From positions 1 through 64,000 of the forward strand of contig JACQUW010000363.1 of assembly GCA_016210115.1 (NCBI GenBank): a DNA stretch of 64,000 bases. The letters are read 5' to 3'. The notes under the pieces were generated by a model. That model did no database searches and was not told where the DNA came from. It saw nothing but the letters and a program-made list of their open reading frames with translations. Shown here in pieces: positions 9,651 through 17,799 of this stretch (within the stretch, counting starts at the first letter, position 1; every line of letters starts with the position of its first letter). The DNA comes from Deltaproteobacteria bacterium (lineage in GTDB: Bacteria; Desulfobacterota; Binatia; UBA9968). The position numbers and the translations under genes are program-made.

Positions 9651-10739
9651 TCAATCTCGCCCTATTACCCATTTCATCCGTTCAATCACTGCTTGAGGCT
9701 GGTCTGTTACCTCTTTCGCTGATGTCGCCAACTCTTCCCCGCTCAGAGGTTTCACGTCCCAGCCTTGTTTCTTGGCATCTGCCAGAAGGTCCGGATCGTG
9801 GAGAGTTTTGGCGTAAGCTTCGCGCAGCGCTTTTACCCGGTCCTGGGGAACGCCTGGAGGCGCGAGGATGGGACGCCCCAGTGTTGCCGCCGTCAAGACA
9901 ACCTTCACGAGACGCCGTCCCGACTCATGGGTTTTATAACGGTCCATGACCTCATTGATACTCGGAACATCGGCCAATCTCGGATCACGCTTTTTCCCCG
10001 TCTGCAGGAGAACACGAAGAAATCCTTGCTTATGCCAGCGGATGTACGGCTCCCGGCCAAAGTATGTTGCTACCAACGGAGACCAACAGACCACTTCGCC
10101 TCTTTCCAGAGCCAGATCGATCTCGGCCCCTCCTTGATAGCCTCCGACGATTTTCGACTTAATCCCCAAGACCTCTTCCAGCAGCCTCGGTATATAGTGT
10201 CCGGTGGTTCCGGTGCCGGAGCTGCCGCACCTGGGCGGTTCTTTCGCGTTCCGAAGCTCATCAATCGTGCGATAAGGGGTATCAGCTCTTACGAAATGGA
10301 GAATTTCGTTTTGCTCCGGGGAACCGATCCAGGTGAACTTTGACCAGTCGAACTGGACCTCTTTGCGTCCCACAAGCTGATCGAAATAGAGCGCGGGGTT
10401 GACCGCCCCGAGAGTGAGTCCGTCCGGCTTGGCCACATTGTAGACATGATTCGCTGCCACTAAAGAGCCGGCGCCCGGCATGTTCTGCACAATGATGTCG
10501 GGTTTTCCGGGAATATTTTTGCCCAGATAGCGCGCCGTCAGGCGCGGCCATAAATCATAGCCGCCGCCGGGGGAGGAGCCAATGACGATGCGTATTGTTT
10601 TGCCCTGAAAAAATGGAGTCTGAGCATGCAGCGGCTCAGGTAGCAGAGAAACGAAGCAGCAAAGGAACAAGAAGACAGGGTGATCGGGAATCAGTCCTTT
10701 TAGCCGTTGAACCACCGAGTCGTACAGCGCCTGAAACAT
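9651..10739 (-). CDS. Bug-type (TctC) periplasmic solute-binding protein, copy 5
   Basis: A 362-residue receptor. The ATG at 10739 follows GAGGGTAA; a TTG at 10769 is an in-frame alternative. The N-terminus is longer than in the others (about 20 polar residues), then a hydrophobic stretch ending PLHAQ. Motifs: IVIGSSPGGGYDLWPRL, VQNMPGAGS, and Cys in PPRCGSSG and GEVVCWS. It has the classical GGGYD loop. The terminal residues WVIGRD differ from the KKLLG ending of the other copies. Confidence 0.9.
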   Translation of the reverse strand: MFQALYDSVVQRLKGLIPDHPVFLFLCCFVSLLPEPLHAQTPFFQGKTIRIVIGSSPGGGYDLWPRLTARYLGKNIPGKPDIIVQNMPGAGSLVAANHVYNVAKPDGLTLGAVNPALYFDQLVGRKEVQFDWSKFTWIGSPEQNEILHFVRADTPYRTIDELRNAKEPPRCGSSGTGTTGHYIPRLLEEVLGIKSKIVGGYQGGAEIDLALERGEVVCWSPLVATYFGREPYIRWHKQGFLRVLLQTGKKRDPRLADVPSINEVMDRYKTHESGRRLVKVVLTAATLGRPILAPPGVPQDRVKALREAYAKTLHDPDLLADAKKQGWDVKPLSGEELATSAKEVTDQPQAVIERMKWVIGRD

Positions 10740-10784
10740 AGAGTTACCCTCGTCGTTTCTCTGTTTCAACGGAAACGATTTTGG

Positions 10785-11828
10785 CTACTGAACGAAGAGT
10801 TTTTTGATCTGCTCGACCACCTCGGGAGGCTGGTCCATGACCTCCCTGGCTGTCGACTGCAACTCCTCTCCCGATGACGGGTTGACCTCGATGCGCAGCT
10901 TTTTTGCCTCCGCTAGGAGATCGGAGTCCTTGACGGCTTTCTCGTAAGCGGCGCGGAGAATTTTGACCCGTTCAATAGGTGTCGCGGGCGGGGCCATCAT
11001 GGATCGAGCCCAATCCCCGCCTTGAAGCATGGCCTCGGCAACCCGCCGCTTGGTCGCGGGCGTTTTGAATTCATTCATCAGCTCATGGACGGTGGGGGCA
11101 TCGGCCAGACGCGAGTCCCGTTTGCGCCCGCTTTGCGCCAGAAATCGTACAAAGCCCTTTTTGATCCAGGTAAGAAACGGCTCACGCGCGAAAAAGGTTG
11201 AGACCGTCAATCCCTGACAGGCGACCTCCCCTCTCTCTACTGCCAGAGCGATCTCTGAGCTTCCCGGATATCCTAACACGTGGTTGATTTTGGCGCCTAT
11301 CGTCTCCTCAAGTATTTTCGACATAACGTAATCGGAGCTTCCTGCTCCTGTTGAGCCGCACTTCGGAGGCTCTTTGGCTTTGACCACGTCTCTGATGGAT
11401 TTGTAGGGAGCGTCCGCTCTTATGAAGAGCATCATGTCGTCTTTTTCCAGAGAGCCGATCCATTGAAACTTCGGGAGATCGAATTTGACCTCCGACTGTC
11501 CGGCCAGTTGGCTCAGGTAGACGTTGTTGTGGGGCATGAGAACGGTTGTTCCATCCGGTTTTGCCACCCCCCAAACGTAGTTCGCAGCCGTCACGGATCC
11601 GGCGCCGGGCATGTTCTGGACGATGACGTCCGGGTTCCCGGGTATATATTTGCCGATGTGGCGCGAAATCAGCCGTGCTGCCCGATCGTAGCCTCCGCCG
11701 GTGCTTAGCCCGACGACGATCCGGATCTGTTTGCCCTTGTAAAACGGATCTGTCTGCGCGCTGGCCGTCCGGCCGAAGAAGACCAGCAAAATGCCCCATA
11801 CAATCAGGACTGGTAAAAACCTTCTCAT
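10785..11828 (-). CDS. Bug-type (TctC) periplasmic solute-binding protein, copy 6
   Basis: A 347-residue receptor. The ATG at 11828 follows TGGAGGTCACC. The signal peptide ends GRTASAQ. Motifs: IVVGLSTGGGYDRAARL, YIPGNPDVIVQNMPGAGS, and Cys in PPKCGSTG and GEVACQG. It is the most divergent copy in the middle region (VLMPHNNVYLSQLAGQ where others have LGxxxPALYFDQL), so its ligand specificity is probably separate. The gap to copy 5 is 45 bases. Confidence 0.9.
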   Translation of the reverse strand: MRRFLPVLIVWGILLVFFGRTASAQTDPFYKGKQIRIVVGLSTGGGYDRAARLISRHIGKYIPGNPDVIVQNMPGAGSVTAANYVWGVAKPDGTTVLMPHNNVYLSQLAGQSEVKFDLPKFQWIGSLEKDDMMLFIRADAPYKSIRDVVKAKEPPKCGSTGAGSSDYVMSKILEETIGAKINHVLGYPGSSEIALAVERGEVACQGLTVSTFFAREPFLTWIKKGFVRFLAQSGRKRDSRLADAPTVHELMNEFKTPATKRRVAEAMLQGGDWARSMMAPPATPIERVKILRAAYEKAVKDSDLLAEAKKLRIEVNPSSGEELQSTAREVMDQPPEVVEQIKKLFVQ

Positions 11829-11969
11829 GGTGACCTCCATTCTAGCTTGTTTGACGCAGTCATTGGGTCCCTATTCGCTTGAAAGTGTTCGCACACATTA
11901 TCAAAGCGTTTATCCTCCGCGAACCGGGAGCCGTTTCTCCGTTTCAGTCTTCGCCAAGCGATCGCTTAT

Positions 11970-13052
11970 TTACTTTCCGAGAAGTTTTCTCATCCTCTCG
12001 ATAACCTCAGGGGGCTGGTGAATCACCTCTTTGGCAAGGCTCTCCATCTCTTCGCCGCTTACAGGCTCCAGGTCGAACTTCCTCTTTTTGGCCTCCTCGA
12101 CGAATCCCGGATCTTTGACCGCCTTCACGAACGCTTCACGGATGAACTTGGTCCGTTCCGAAGACAGTCCTGGAGTCGCTACCATTGGACGGCCGAAAGC
12201 GCCGGCAGCGAGGACGACCGTGGCCAGGCGTCTGCCCGCCTCGGGCGTTTTGTATTGGGTCATAAGCTCAGACATCAGTGGGACGTCGGGCATTCTCGCG
12301 TCACGTTTGCGTCCTGTTTGCATGATGTTACGAACGAAGCCCCTTTTGCGCCAGCTATGGAACGGCTCTCGATTGAAGAAAGCCTCGATCGTCATGGCGC
12401 GGCATTGGAGTTCGCCTCGCTCGACCGCCAGGTCCACCGGGCCGCCGCCCTGATAACCGGTGACAATGTTGAATTTTGTTCCGATGGTTTCCTCCAGCAA
12501 CTTGGGCATGTAGTAGCCCGTGGAAGAAATTCCCGTGGCGCCGCACTTGGGGGGCACCGTCGCGTTCCGAATGTCCTCCACGTTTTTGTAGAGGGCGTCG
12601 GTGCGCATATACATCTGATGCTCGCTTTCCACGGGCGAGCCGATCCAGGTGAGCTTAGTCCAGTCAAACTGGACCTCTTTCTGGCCAACAAGCTGATTGA
12701 AATAGAGGGCGGGAGAGATCCAGCCCAGGGTCAGGCCATCAGCTTTTCCCACATTGTAAACGTAATTGGCTGCGATTGCAGAGCCAGCGCCCGGCATGTT
12801 TTGAACAATGATGTTAGGATTGCCCGGTATGTACTTACCCATGAACTGAGCGAAGAGTCGCGGCCATTGATCGTTCGTGTCTCCCGCCGGATATCCGGTG
12901 ACTATCCGTATGGTCTTTCCCTGGAAAAATGTGCTCTGGGCGGATGCGTGATCACTGAAAAGGCTTAGGACGAACAGCGTTACTAGCGGAAGCATCATAA
13001 CCTTTAGACGCTGCAATCGTTCAAACCTTGAATCGTTGGCTCTCGGAAACAT
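11970..13052 (-). CDS. Bug-type (TctC) periplasmic solute-binding protein, copy 7
   Basis: A 360-residue receptor starting at 13052 after AAAGGAGGTTTT. The signal sequence ends DHASAQS. Motifs: IVTGYPAGDTNDQWPRL, YIPGNPNIIVQNMPGAGS, and Cys in PPKCGATG and GELQCRA. By eye it is closest to copy 4: both carry GSPVESEHQMYMR or GSPVEGEHQMYMR, so those two look like a recent duplication. It is the first receptor after TctB in transcription order. Confidence 0.9.
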   Translation of the reverse strand: MFPRANDSRFERLQRLKVMMLPLVTLFVLSLFSDHASAQSTFFQGKTIRIVTGYPAGDTNDQWPRLFAQFMGKYIPGNPNIIVQNMPGAGSAIAANYVYNVGKADGLTLGWISPALYFNQLVGQKEVQFDWTKLTWIGSPVESEHQMYMRTDALYKNVEDIRNATVPPKCGATGISSTGYYMPKLLEETIGTKFNIVTGYQGGGPVDLAVERGELQCRAMTIEAFFNREPFHSWRKRGFVRNIMQTGRKRDARMPDVPLMSELMTQYKTPEAGRRLATVVLAAGAFGRPMVATPGLSSERTKFIREAFVKAVKDPGFVEEAKKRKFDLEPVSGEEMESLAKEVIHQPPEVIERMRKLLGK

Positions 13053-13293
13053 AAAACCTCCTTTAATTGGTGCAACTCGCTAGAAGTTTGGGATAGGCGA
13101 GAGCCCCGGATGTGTCACACCGGAGGGGAAGCTTTTCCTGTCCATATCTCTCCTCGGTCCGTGAAAACTCCGGCCTCGGTGGCCTGCTGACGCTTTGGAA
13201 AGAGAGGGTGAAACAATCGAGGTGACGTGCGTGATCATAGTGAAAGACAAATAACGCGACTTTTTCTCGCTTGTGGCTTATACACAGACCTAC

Positions 13294-13791
13294 TTATACA
13301 AGGCCCAGCCAGACCATGAGTTGCCCGTCCGGGAATGGAAGGTTGAGCAGCCAGGTAAATAACCCCCAAAACGCGAACCAGGCGCAGGCCGTAAGCCCGA
13401 GCGATATTCCCCAGCCCTCGCCTCCCCGGACCTTCAGGTAAAGAAAGACAAACACCGGAACGGCGATAGCAAATCCCACGAACCAGATGCCAAAGAAAAA
13501 CCCGAAGATCCAGCCGAAAATGTTCAGCGTCCTTCGACGGGCGCCCGTTTGGCCTGCATGACTGAACCGAAAATCCACCGGCGCATTCGTGCTGCCGGGG
13601 CCATCCTCCTGTTTCTTGTCTTTGCCCATCAACTCTCGGACCAGGAGAGTGACGGCAAGGACCAGCATCGGAATCCCGATGGCCCAAGGATAGAGCCGCG
13701 CCTGAAGGCGCCAGTCCTTCGCCTGATAAACGAATACAATGAAGAAGACCAGAATGACCAAGTCAAAAAGAGCTTGGGATCGGAATTTCAT
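13294..13791 (-). CDS. tctB: Tripartite tricarboxylate transporter small permease TctB-like
   Basis: A 165-residue membrane protein with about four hydrophobic segments: LFDLVILVFFIVFVYQ at the N-terminus, YPWAIGIPMLVLAVTLLV, IFGFFFGIWFVGFAIAVPVF, and a C-terminal FAFWGLFTWLL. Length and topology fit TctB, the poorly conserved accessory subunit of TTT transporters. The ATG at 13791 follows AGGAAGG. It is the first gene of the minus-strand block, so TctB and TctA bracket the seven receptors. Confidence 0.8.
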   Translation of the reverse strand: MKFRSQALFDLVILVFFIVFVYQAKDWRLQARLYPWAIGIPMLVLAVTLLVRELMGKDKKQEDGPGSTNAPVDFRFSHAGQTGARRRTLNIFGWIFGFFFGIWFVGFAIAVPVFVFLYLKVRGGEGWGISLGLTACAWFAFWGLFTWLLNLPFPDGQLMVWLGLV

Positions 13792-13884
13792 GTGCAACCT
13801 TCCTGTGATTGCGGGCCTTTGAGTCTGTTTGGATTTTTACGAGGATCCCTGCGCCTTCGCCAACCAGCCCCCCAATGCTTTCCG

Positions 13885-13912
13885 CTTATCATAGAGATAT
13901 TCCCAACGTCAA
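13885..13912 (-). promoter_or_regulatory. Candidate sigma70-like promoter for the TTT block
   Basis: On the minus strand TTGACG (13907-13912) is followed after 16 bases by GATAAG (13885-13890), about 90 bases before the tctB start. The -35 is good and the -10 is weak. This is the best candidate in the 270-base gap. Confidence 0.35.
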
Positions 13913-14067
13913 TCTCTAATAGACGGCAAGAACCGGAAGTGAAAACTTAATCCAATCTATTCATTTTTATTCCTTCAAGGCTGAACGGTCCGAACATTTA
14001 TCACCCACCACCCTTTGAGTCCTCAGGCGGTTGCATTATCTATCGCACAGGGTCTATAGAAGACGGC

Positions 14068-14365
14068 ATGCTTCTGATCGACAATGAGACGGTGGAAAAA
14101 ATCCTGGATATGAAAGCATGCATGGAGGCGCTGGAGACCGGCTATCGTCGTCGGAATGCTGGGCTCCGGCGGCATGGCGCGGACGTATCTGGCTGGCAGG
14201 CTTAAAGGCCGAACGAGCCCCAGGCAAAAAACCTTCTTCGCCAACTTCGGGACGCAGGGGCTCCAATTTGCGTCGGTAGCGGGATACGTGGTCAGAGAAG
14301 CCAAAAAACGCGGTCTGGGGCAGGAGATTCCCACAAAGTGGTTCCTGCAGGATATCAGGGATTAA
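14068..14365 (+). pseudogene. Ornithine cyclodeaminase/mu-crystallin family relic
   Basis: Three pieces of one family appear in order but collapsed into 300 bases. First is the N-terminus (LLIDNETVEKILDMKACMEA, stop at about 14203). Second, in another frame, is the Rossmann segment VGMLGSGGMARTYLAG. Third is the C-terminus GRTSPRQKTFFANFG through IPTKWFLQDIRD. The family is normally about 320 residues, so two internal deletions and a frameshift have removed roughly two thirds of the gene. Family members reduce imines or cyclise ornithine using NAD. This copy cannot be functional. Confidence 0.8.
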
Positions 14366-14394
14366 CCGGGTAAATGAGAAGAAAGGAGAATTTT

Positions 14395-15213
14395 ATGTCA
14401 GAGTACAAGACCATTCTTGTGGATAAAAAAGAGGGGGTGACGACGATTACATTCAATCGTCCCCAGGTCAAAAACGCCATGAGCCCGCAGTTGCATCTCG
14501 ACATGGTCGATGCCTTAACGGAGATCGAGTATGACGACGAGACGCGTGTGCTGGTTTTGACGGGAGCCGGAGAGAGCTTCTGCGCGGGACAGGATCTGAA
14601 GGAATATTTCTATGATATTGACGATAATCCTAAGGCCCGTCATAGGGCGCGGGAGGCATCGAAGGAATGGCGGAGCTACAAATTGAGACTCCTGCCCAAG
14701 CCCACCATTGCAGCGGTTAACGGTTGGTGCTTCGGAGGGGCATTCTCGATCGTCGCCGGCTGCGATATCGCAATCGCCGCTGACGAAGCGGTGTTCGGTC
14801 TGAGCGAAGTTAATTTTGGCAAATTCCCGGGAGGGATGGTCACGAAAGATGTAAACGATCTGTTTCATCCCCGGGACGCGCTCTTCTATATTTTCACAGG
14901 GAGAAAGTTCGATGGTAAACAGGCGGCGGCCATGAAGTTTGTCAACTATTCGGTTCCAAGGGCGAAGTTGATGGATGAGGTTTATGGTCTCGCAGACGAA
15001 CTCAAAACGAAGCATCCGGAGGTGCTGCGCATCGCTAAGGAGGCGTACAAATACGGCAGGCAGTTTGACTACGAGGAGGCATACGCGTTCGCGACCGCCA
15101 AGACGCGAGAGCTTGATTTTGTGGCAGGAAAGACCTGGAAAAAGGGATTCACTCAGTTCAAGAAGCACGAAATGAAGCCGGGGCTTGGGACCTACAAATG
15201 GGAGAAGGAATAG
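14395..15213 (+). CDS. Hydroxycinnamoyl-CoA hydratase-lyase-like crotonase, copy 1
   Basis: A 272-residue crotonase-fold enzyme that closely follows the pattern of p-hydroxycinnamoyl-CoA hydratase-lyase (feruloyl-CoA to vanillin plus acetyl-CoA). Visible features: NRPQVKNAMSP, the oxyanion-hole segment SFCAGQDLKEYF (61-72), GWCFGGAF (110-117), and the catalytic Glu138 in FGLSEVNFG. The start at 14395 is decided by AAAGGAG seven bases upstream; an ATG at 14374 would read through that site. It heads a plus-strand CoA cluster. A paralogue lies at 30823. The true substrate could be another enoyl-CoA, so the lyase activity is an inference. Confidence 0.85.
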   Translation: MSEYKTILVDKKEGVTTITFNRPQVKNAMSPQLHLDMVDALTEIEYDDETRVLVLTGAGESFCAGQDLKEYFYDIDDNPKARHRAREASKEWRSYKLRLLPKPTIAAVNGWCFGGAFSIVAGCDIAIAADEAVFGLSEVNFGKFPGGMVTKDVNDLFHPRDALFYIFTGRKFDGKQAAAMKFVNYSVPRAKLMDEVYGLADELKTKHPEVLRIAKEAYKYGRQFDYEEAYAFATAKTRELDFVAGKTWKKGFTQFKKHEMKPGLGTYKWEKE

Positions 15214-15215
15214 CA

Positions 15216-15300
15216 GATAGCGAATAACAAATGGCAAATAGCGGATGGCGAATACCAAATAGTCAAGTAGTTAATGGTCAATGGTCAACAGTCAATGGTC
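15216..15300. repeat. Low-complexity degenerate direct repeat
   Basis: The gap between the hydratase-lyase and the first acyl-CoA dehydrogenase is made of short imperfect repeats (GATAGCGAATAACAAATGGC-like units, then TCAATGGTCAA units). Similar degenerate repeats lie at 31640-31680 and 32893-32930, again beside CoA-metabolism genes. Confidence 0.6.
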
Positions 15301-15324
15301 AAAGTTAGTGGGAGTGGGAAGTAA

Positions 15325-16521
15325 ATGGACTTTCGGCTTCTCAAGGAAGAGGAAGAGCTGCGCCTCAAAGTGCGGGAATTCGTCCAGGCAGAACTCGTTC
15401 CGCTCGAATCCATCTTCGATGAGGCGCCGGACATCTTTGAGGGCACACGCTGGAAAACCCGGGCTCGGCTGAGCAGCGATCCAGAGGTCAAGCGCTATAT
15501 CGAAGTCATGGAGGGGCTGGAGAGGAAAGCCGAAGCCAGAGGGCTCTGGTACCTGGATGTCCCAAAGCAATATGGCGGCCTGCAAGTTAGTAACGTCGCC
15601 ATGATCGCCGTGACCGAAGAGCTCGAGCAAAGCTCGGTTCCTTTCGAGCTTGGAAACCACGTCTCCAATATCCTTTATGGATGCAAAGGAGAACAGGTCG
15701 AAAGATTTCTTCTTCCTTGTATTCGGGGAGAAAAAACCGCCTGCTTCGGTCTGACGGAACCGGGCGCCGGCTCCGATCCTTCGATGCTGGCCACGACTGC
15801 GAGTCCCGATGGAGATTATTTTATCCTGAACGGCTCGAAGATATTCCCCACGTTCGCCGACGTTGCGGATTTCATTCAGGTGTTTGCCAGGTTGCCCGGG
15901 ACCCAAGGGCATGAAGGAATAACCTGTTTCCTGGTGGAGACCGGGACGCCGGGATATCAGGTGGTCCGCAGCGTCGCCACGATCGCGGGAACCGAGCCTT
16001 GTGAGCTGGTCTTTGAAAATTGCCGCGTTCCAAAGGGGCAAGTCCTGGGCGAGTTGGGGAAGGGTTGGGCCTTAAACCAGGCGTGGCTGGGCGCCCGGCG
16101 ATTCCAGGTCGGAATCCGGTCGCATGGAATGGCGAAAAGAACGTTAAGACTGGTCCGCGATTATTTTAAGGACGCCGTAGCGGACTCGGAAAAATCCGGT
16201 GTGTCTCTCGGCGGTTTCATCGGCGAGCTGGAAGCGCTGCGTAGTCTCACCTATTTTGGGGCCTGGAAGGCTGACCAGGGCATGGATGTTCGCTTCGAGG
16301 CAGCGAGTGTGAAACTATTCAGCACGGAGTTGCTGCACAGGGTGATCGATTTTGGCCTGGAAGTGATCGGGCCTTCGGCTTTTCGGAAAACTCATAAGCT
16401 TGGCAGGTTCTTTCGCCATGCTCGAATCAGACGAATCATCGAAGGACCGTCCGAAATCCAGCGCCACATCATCCAGCGGGCGCTATTCCGGGAGGGCGCC
16501 GCTCTTATGGAGATTCGCTAG
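15325..16521 (+). CDS. Acyl-CoA dehydrogenase, catalytic-type subunit
   Basis: A 398-residue flavoenzyme that introduces an alpha-beta double bond in an acyl-CoA. The FAD/substrate motif FGLTEPGAGSD is intact in the middle domain. The C-terminal segment IIEGPSEIQRHII contains a Glu at the position of the usual catalytic base (YEGT in medium-chain enzymes). The next gene encodes a dehydrogenase lacking both motifs. Together they resemble the alpha and beta subunits of heterotetrameric dehydrogenases known from actinobacterial steroid side-chain degradation (FadE28/FadE29). Confidence 0.9.
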   Translation: MDFRLLKEEEELRLKVREFVQAELVPLESIFDEAPDIFEGTRWKTRARLSSDPEVKRYIEVMEGLERKAEARGLWYLDVPKQYGGLQVSNVAMIAVTEELEQSSVPFELGNHVSNILYGCKGEQVERFLLPCIRGEKTACFGLTEPGAGSDPSMLATTASPDGDYFILNGSKIFPTFADVADFIQVFARLPGTQGHEGITCFLVETGTPGYQVVRSVATIAGTEPCELVFENCRVPKGQVLGELGKGWALNQAWLGARRFQVGIRSHGMAKRTLRLVRDYFKDAVADSEKSGVSLGGFIGELEALRSLTYFGAWKADQGMDVRFEAASVKLFSTELLHRVIDFGLEVIGPSAFRKTHKLGRFFRHARIRRIIEGPSEIQRHIIQRALFREGAALMEIR

Positions 16522-16561
16522 CTTCGGTTAATGCATCGCCGGGGATGGCCATTGCACAGTC

Positions 16562-17743
16562 ATGGATTTTCGATTGACCGAAGAGGAAAGACTCATCAAA
16601 GAGGCCGCGGCTCGTTTCGTCAACCGAGAACTGCTTTCGGTGGAAGGCTCTTTTCTCAAACAAAAAGAGCCCTTCTTGCCGCCGGGGGACCCGGCGCGAC
16701 GTGATCTGGATCCCCAAATCAGAAACAATCTTGCAGGAAAAGCGAGACACGCGGGACTCTGGGCGCCGGAGTTGCCCGAGAGCGCCGGAGGCTCCGGATT
16801 GAATCACCTCGCGCGCGTGCTGGTTTATCGGGAATTTGGGCGAACGGTTTTGCCTTTCGAGCCGCCCGCCATACCGGCGGTGGTCGCAAAAAGCCAGTCT
16901 GCGAAAAGAATCGCCGCCGGAGAGCTTTCTTTAAGCCTCGCTTTTCACGAACTTCACAATACCGGAAAAGCGGACGAGATAACTGCCAGCTATCGATCAT
17001 CTCCTGAAGGTTTTTCTCTCTGCTGTTCTGGACTCGACGTCTTCAATCCTGCCGCCGACCTTTTTCTTTTGCCGGCCAAGGAGGAGAGTTCGAGCCGGAT
17101 CAGTCTGTTTCTTCTCGATAAGAGCGATCCGGCGCTCTCAATTCTGGATGAGGTTGATCTCAATACAGATCAGAGGGTCGGCGCGCTGGCCGTCAATGAA
17201 AGCACGCTTCCGCCCGACGGGCTCATGGGAGATGAGGAAGAAATCCAGAAGATTATCGCGGGAGAACAACTCCGAATTGCCGCCCGCTCGCTGGGTATCG
17301 GGAGCCGGTGCATCGAGGCGTCTCTCGAGCACGCGCGCAACCGCGTTACGTTCGGGCGCCCGCTCGCCTCGCGCCAGGCCGTTCAGTGGATGCTGGCGGA
17401 TCTGGCTGTCAGCATGCGCCTTGCCACCTGGCTTACCCTGGAGGCTGCCTGGCGCGCCGATCAAGGATGGCCTTATTTTGAAGCGGCGGCTCTGGCCAAA
17501 AAAAAGGCGGCGCGGATGGCCTTCGAGGCAGCAGACGTTGCGATCCAGGTTCACGGCGGTTATGGCGTCTGCAAGGAAATGCCCTTTGAGGGTTTTTACC
17601 GGGACTCGCGTTTGATGCGGCTTTTGTATGGACGGGAGGTGAAGATCGACAGGCGTATCGGAGAGGAATTTTTAAGAGCGGGGAGCAAGGAGCAGGGGGC
17701 AAGGAACAGGCGGAGCGAGCAGGGAGCAAGAGGTAGGGAGTAG
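16562..17743 (+). CDS. Acyl-CoA dehydrogenase, degenerate partner subunit
   Basis: A 393-residue acyl-CoA dehydrogenase-fold protein. The C-terminal helical domain is well conserved (RNRVTFGRPLASRQAVQWML, IQVHGGYGVCKEMPFEGFYRD). The TEPxAGSD motif is replaced by unrelated residues (SLAFHELHNTG), and the catalytic Glu segment reads LLYGREVKI. So it is probably inactive alone and pairs with the preceding gene, 40 bases upstream. The last 20 or so codons (after EEFLRAG) are low-complexity GGAGCAAGGAGCAGGG-like DNA, so the natural C-terminus has been extended by an intergenic repeat. Confidence 0.85.
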   Translation: MDFRLTEEERLIKEAAARFVNRELLSVEGSFLKQKEPFLPPGDPARRDLDPQIRNNLAGKARHAGLWAPELPESAGGSGLNHLARVLVYREFGRTVLPFEPPAIPAVVAKSQSAKRIAAGELSLSLAFHELHNTGKADEITASYRSSPEGFSLCCSGLDVFNPAADLFLLPAKEESSSRISLFLLDKSDPALSILDEVDLNTDQRVGALAVNESTLPPDGLMGDEEEIQKIIAGEQLRIAARSLGIGSRCIEASLEHARNRVTFGRPLASRQAVQWMLADLAVSMRLATWLTLEAAWRADQGWPYFEAAALAKKKAARMAFEAADVAIQVHGGYGVCKEMPFEGFYRDSRLMRLLYGREVKIDRRIGEEFLRAGSKEQGARNRRSEQGARGRE

Positions 17744-17799
17744 AGAAACGCGCTTTGTTCGATGTCCTTTTGCGCTCTCAGCAGAAAAGGAGGAAGACT

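Noticed and set aside
17755-17799. Upstream TTG start for the thiolase-like gene
   Set aside because: The 15 extra codons contain the AAAAGGAGG that serves the TTG at 17800, so they are leader, not protein.
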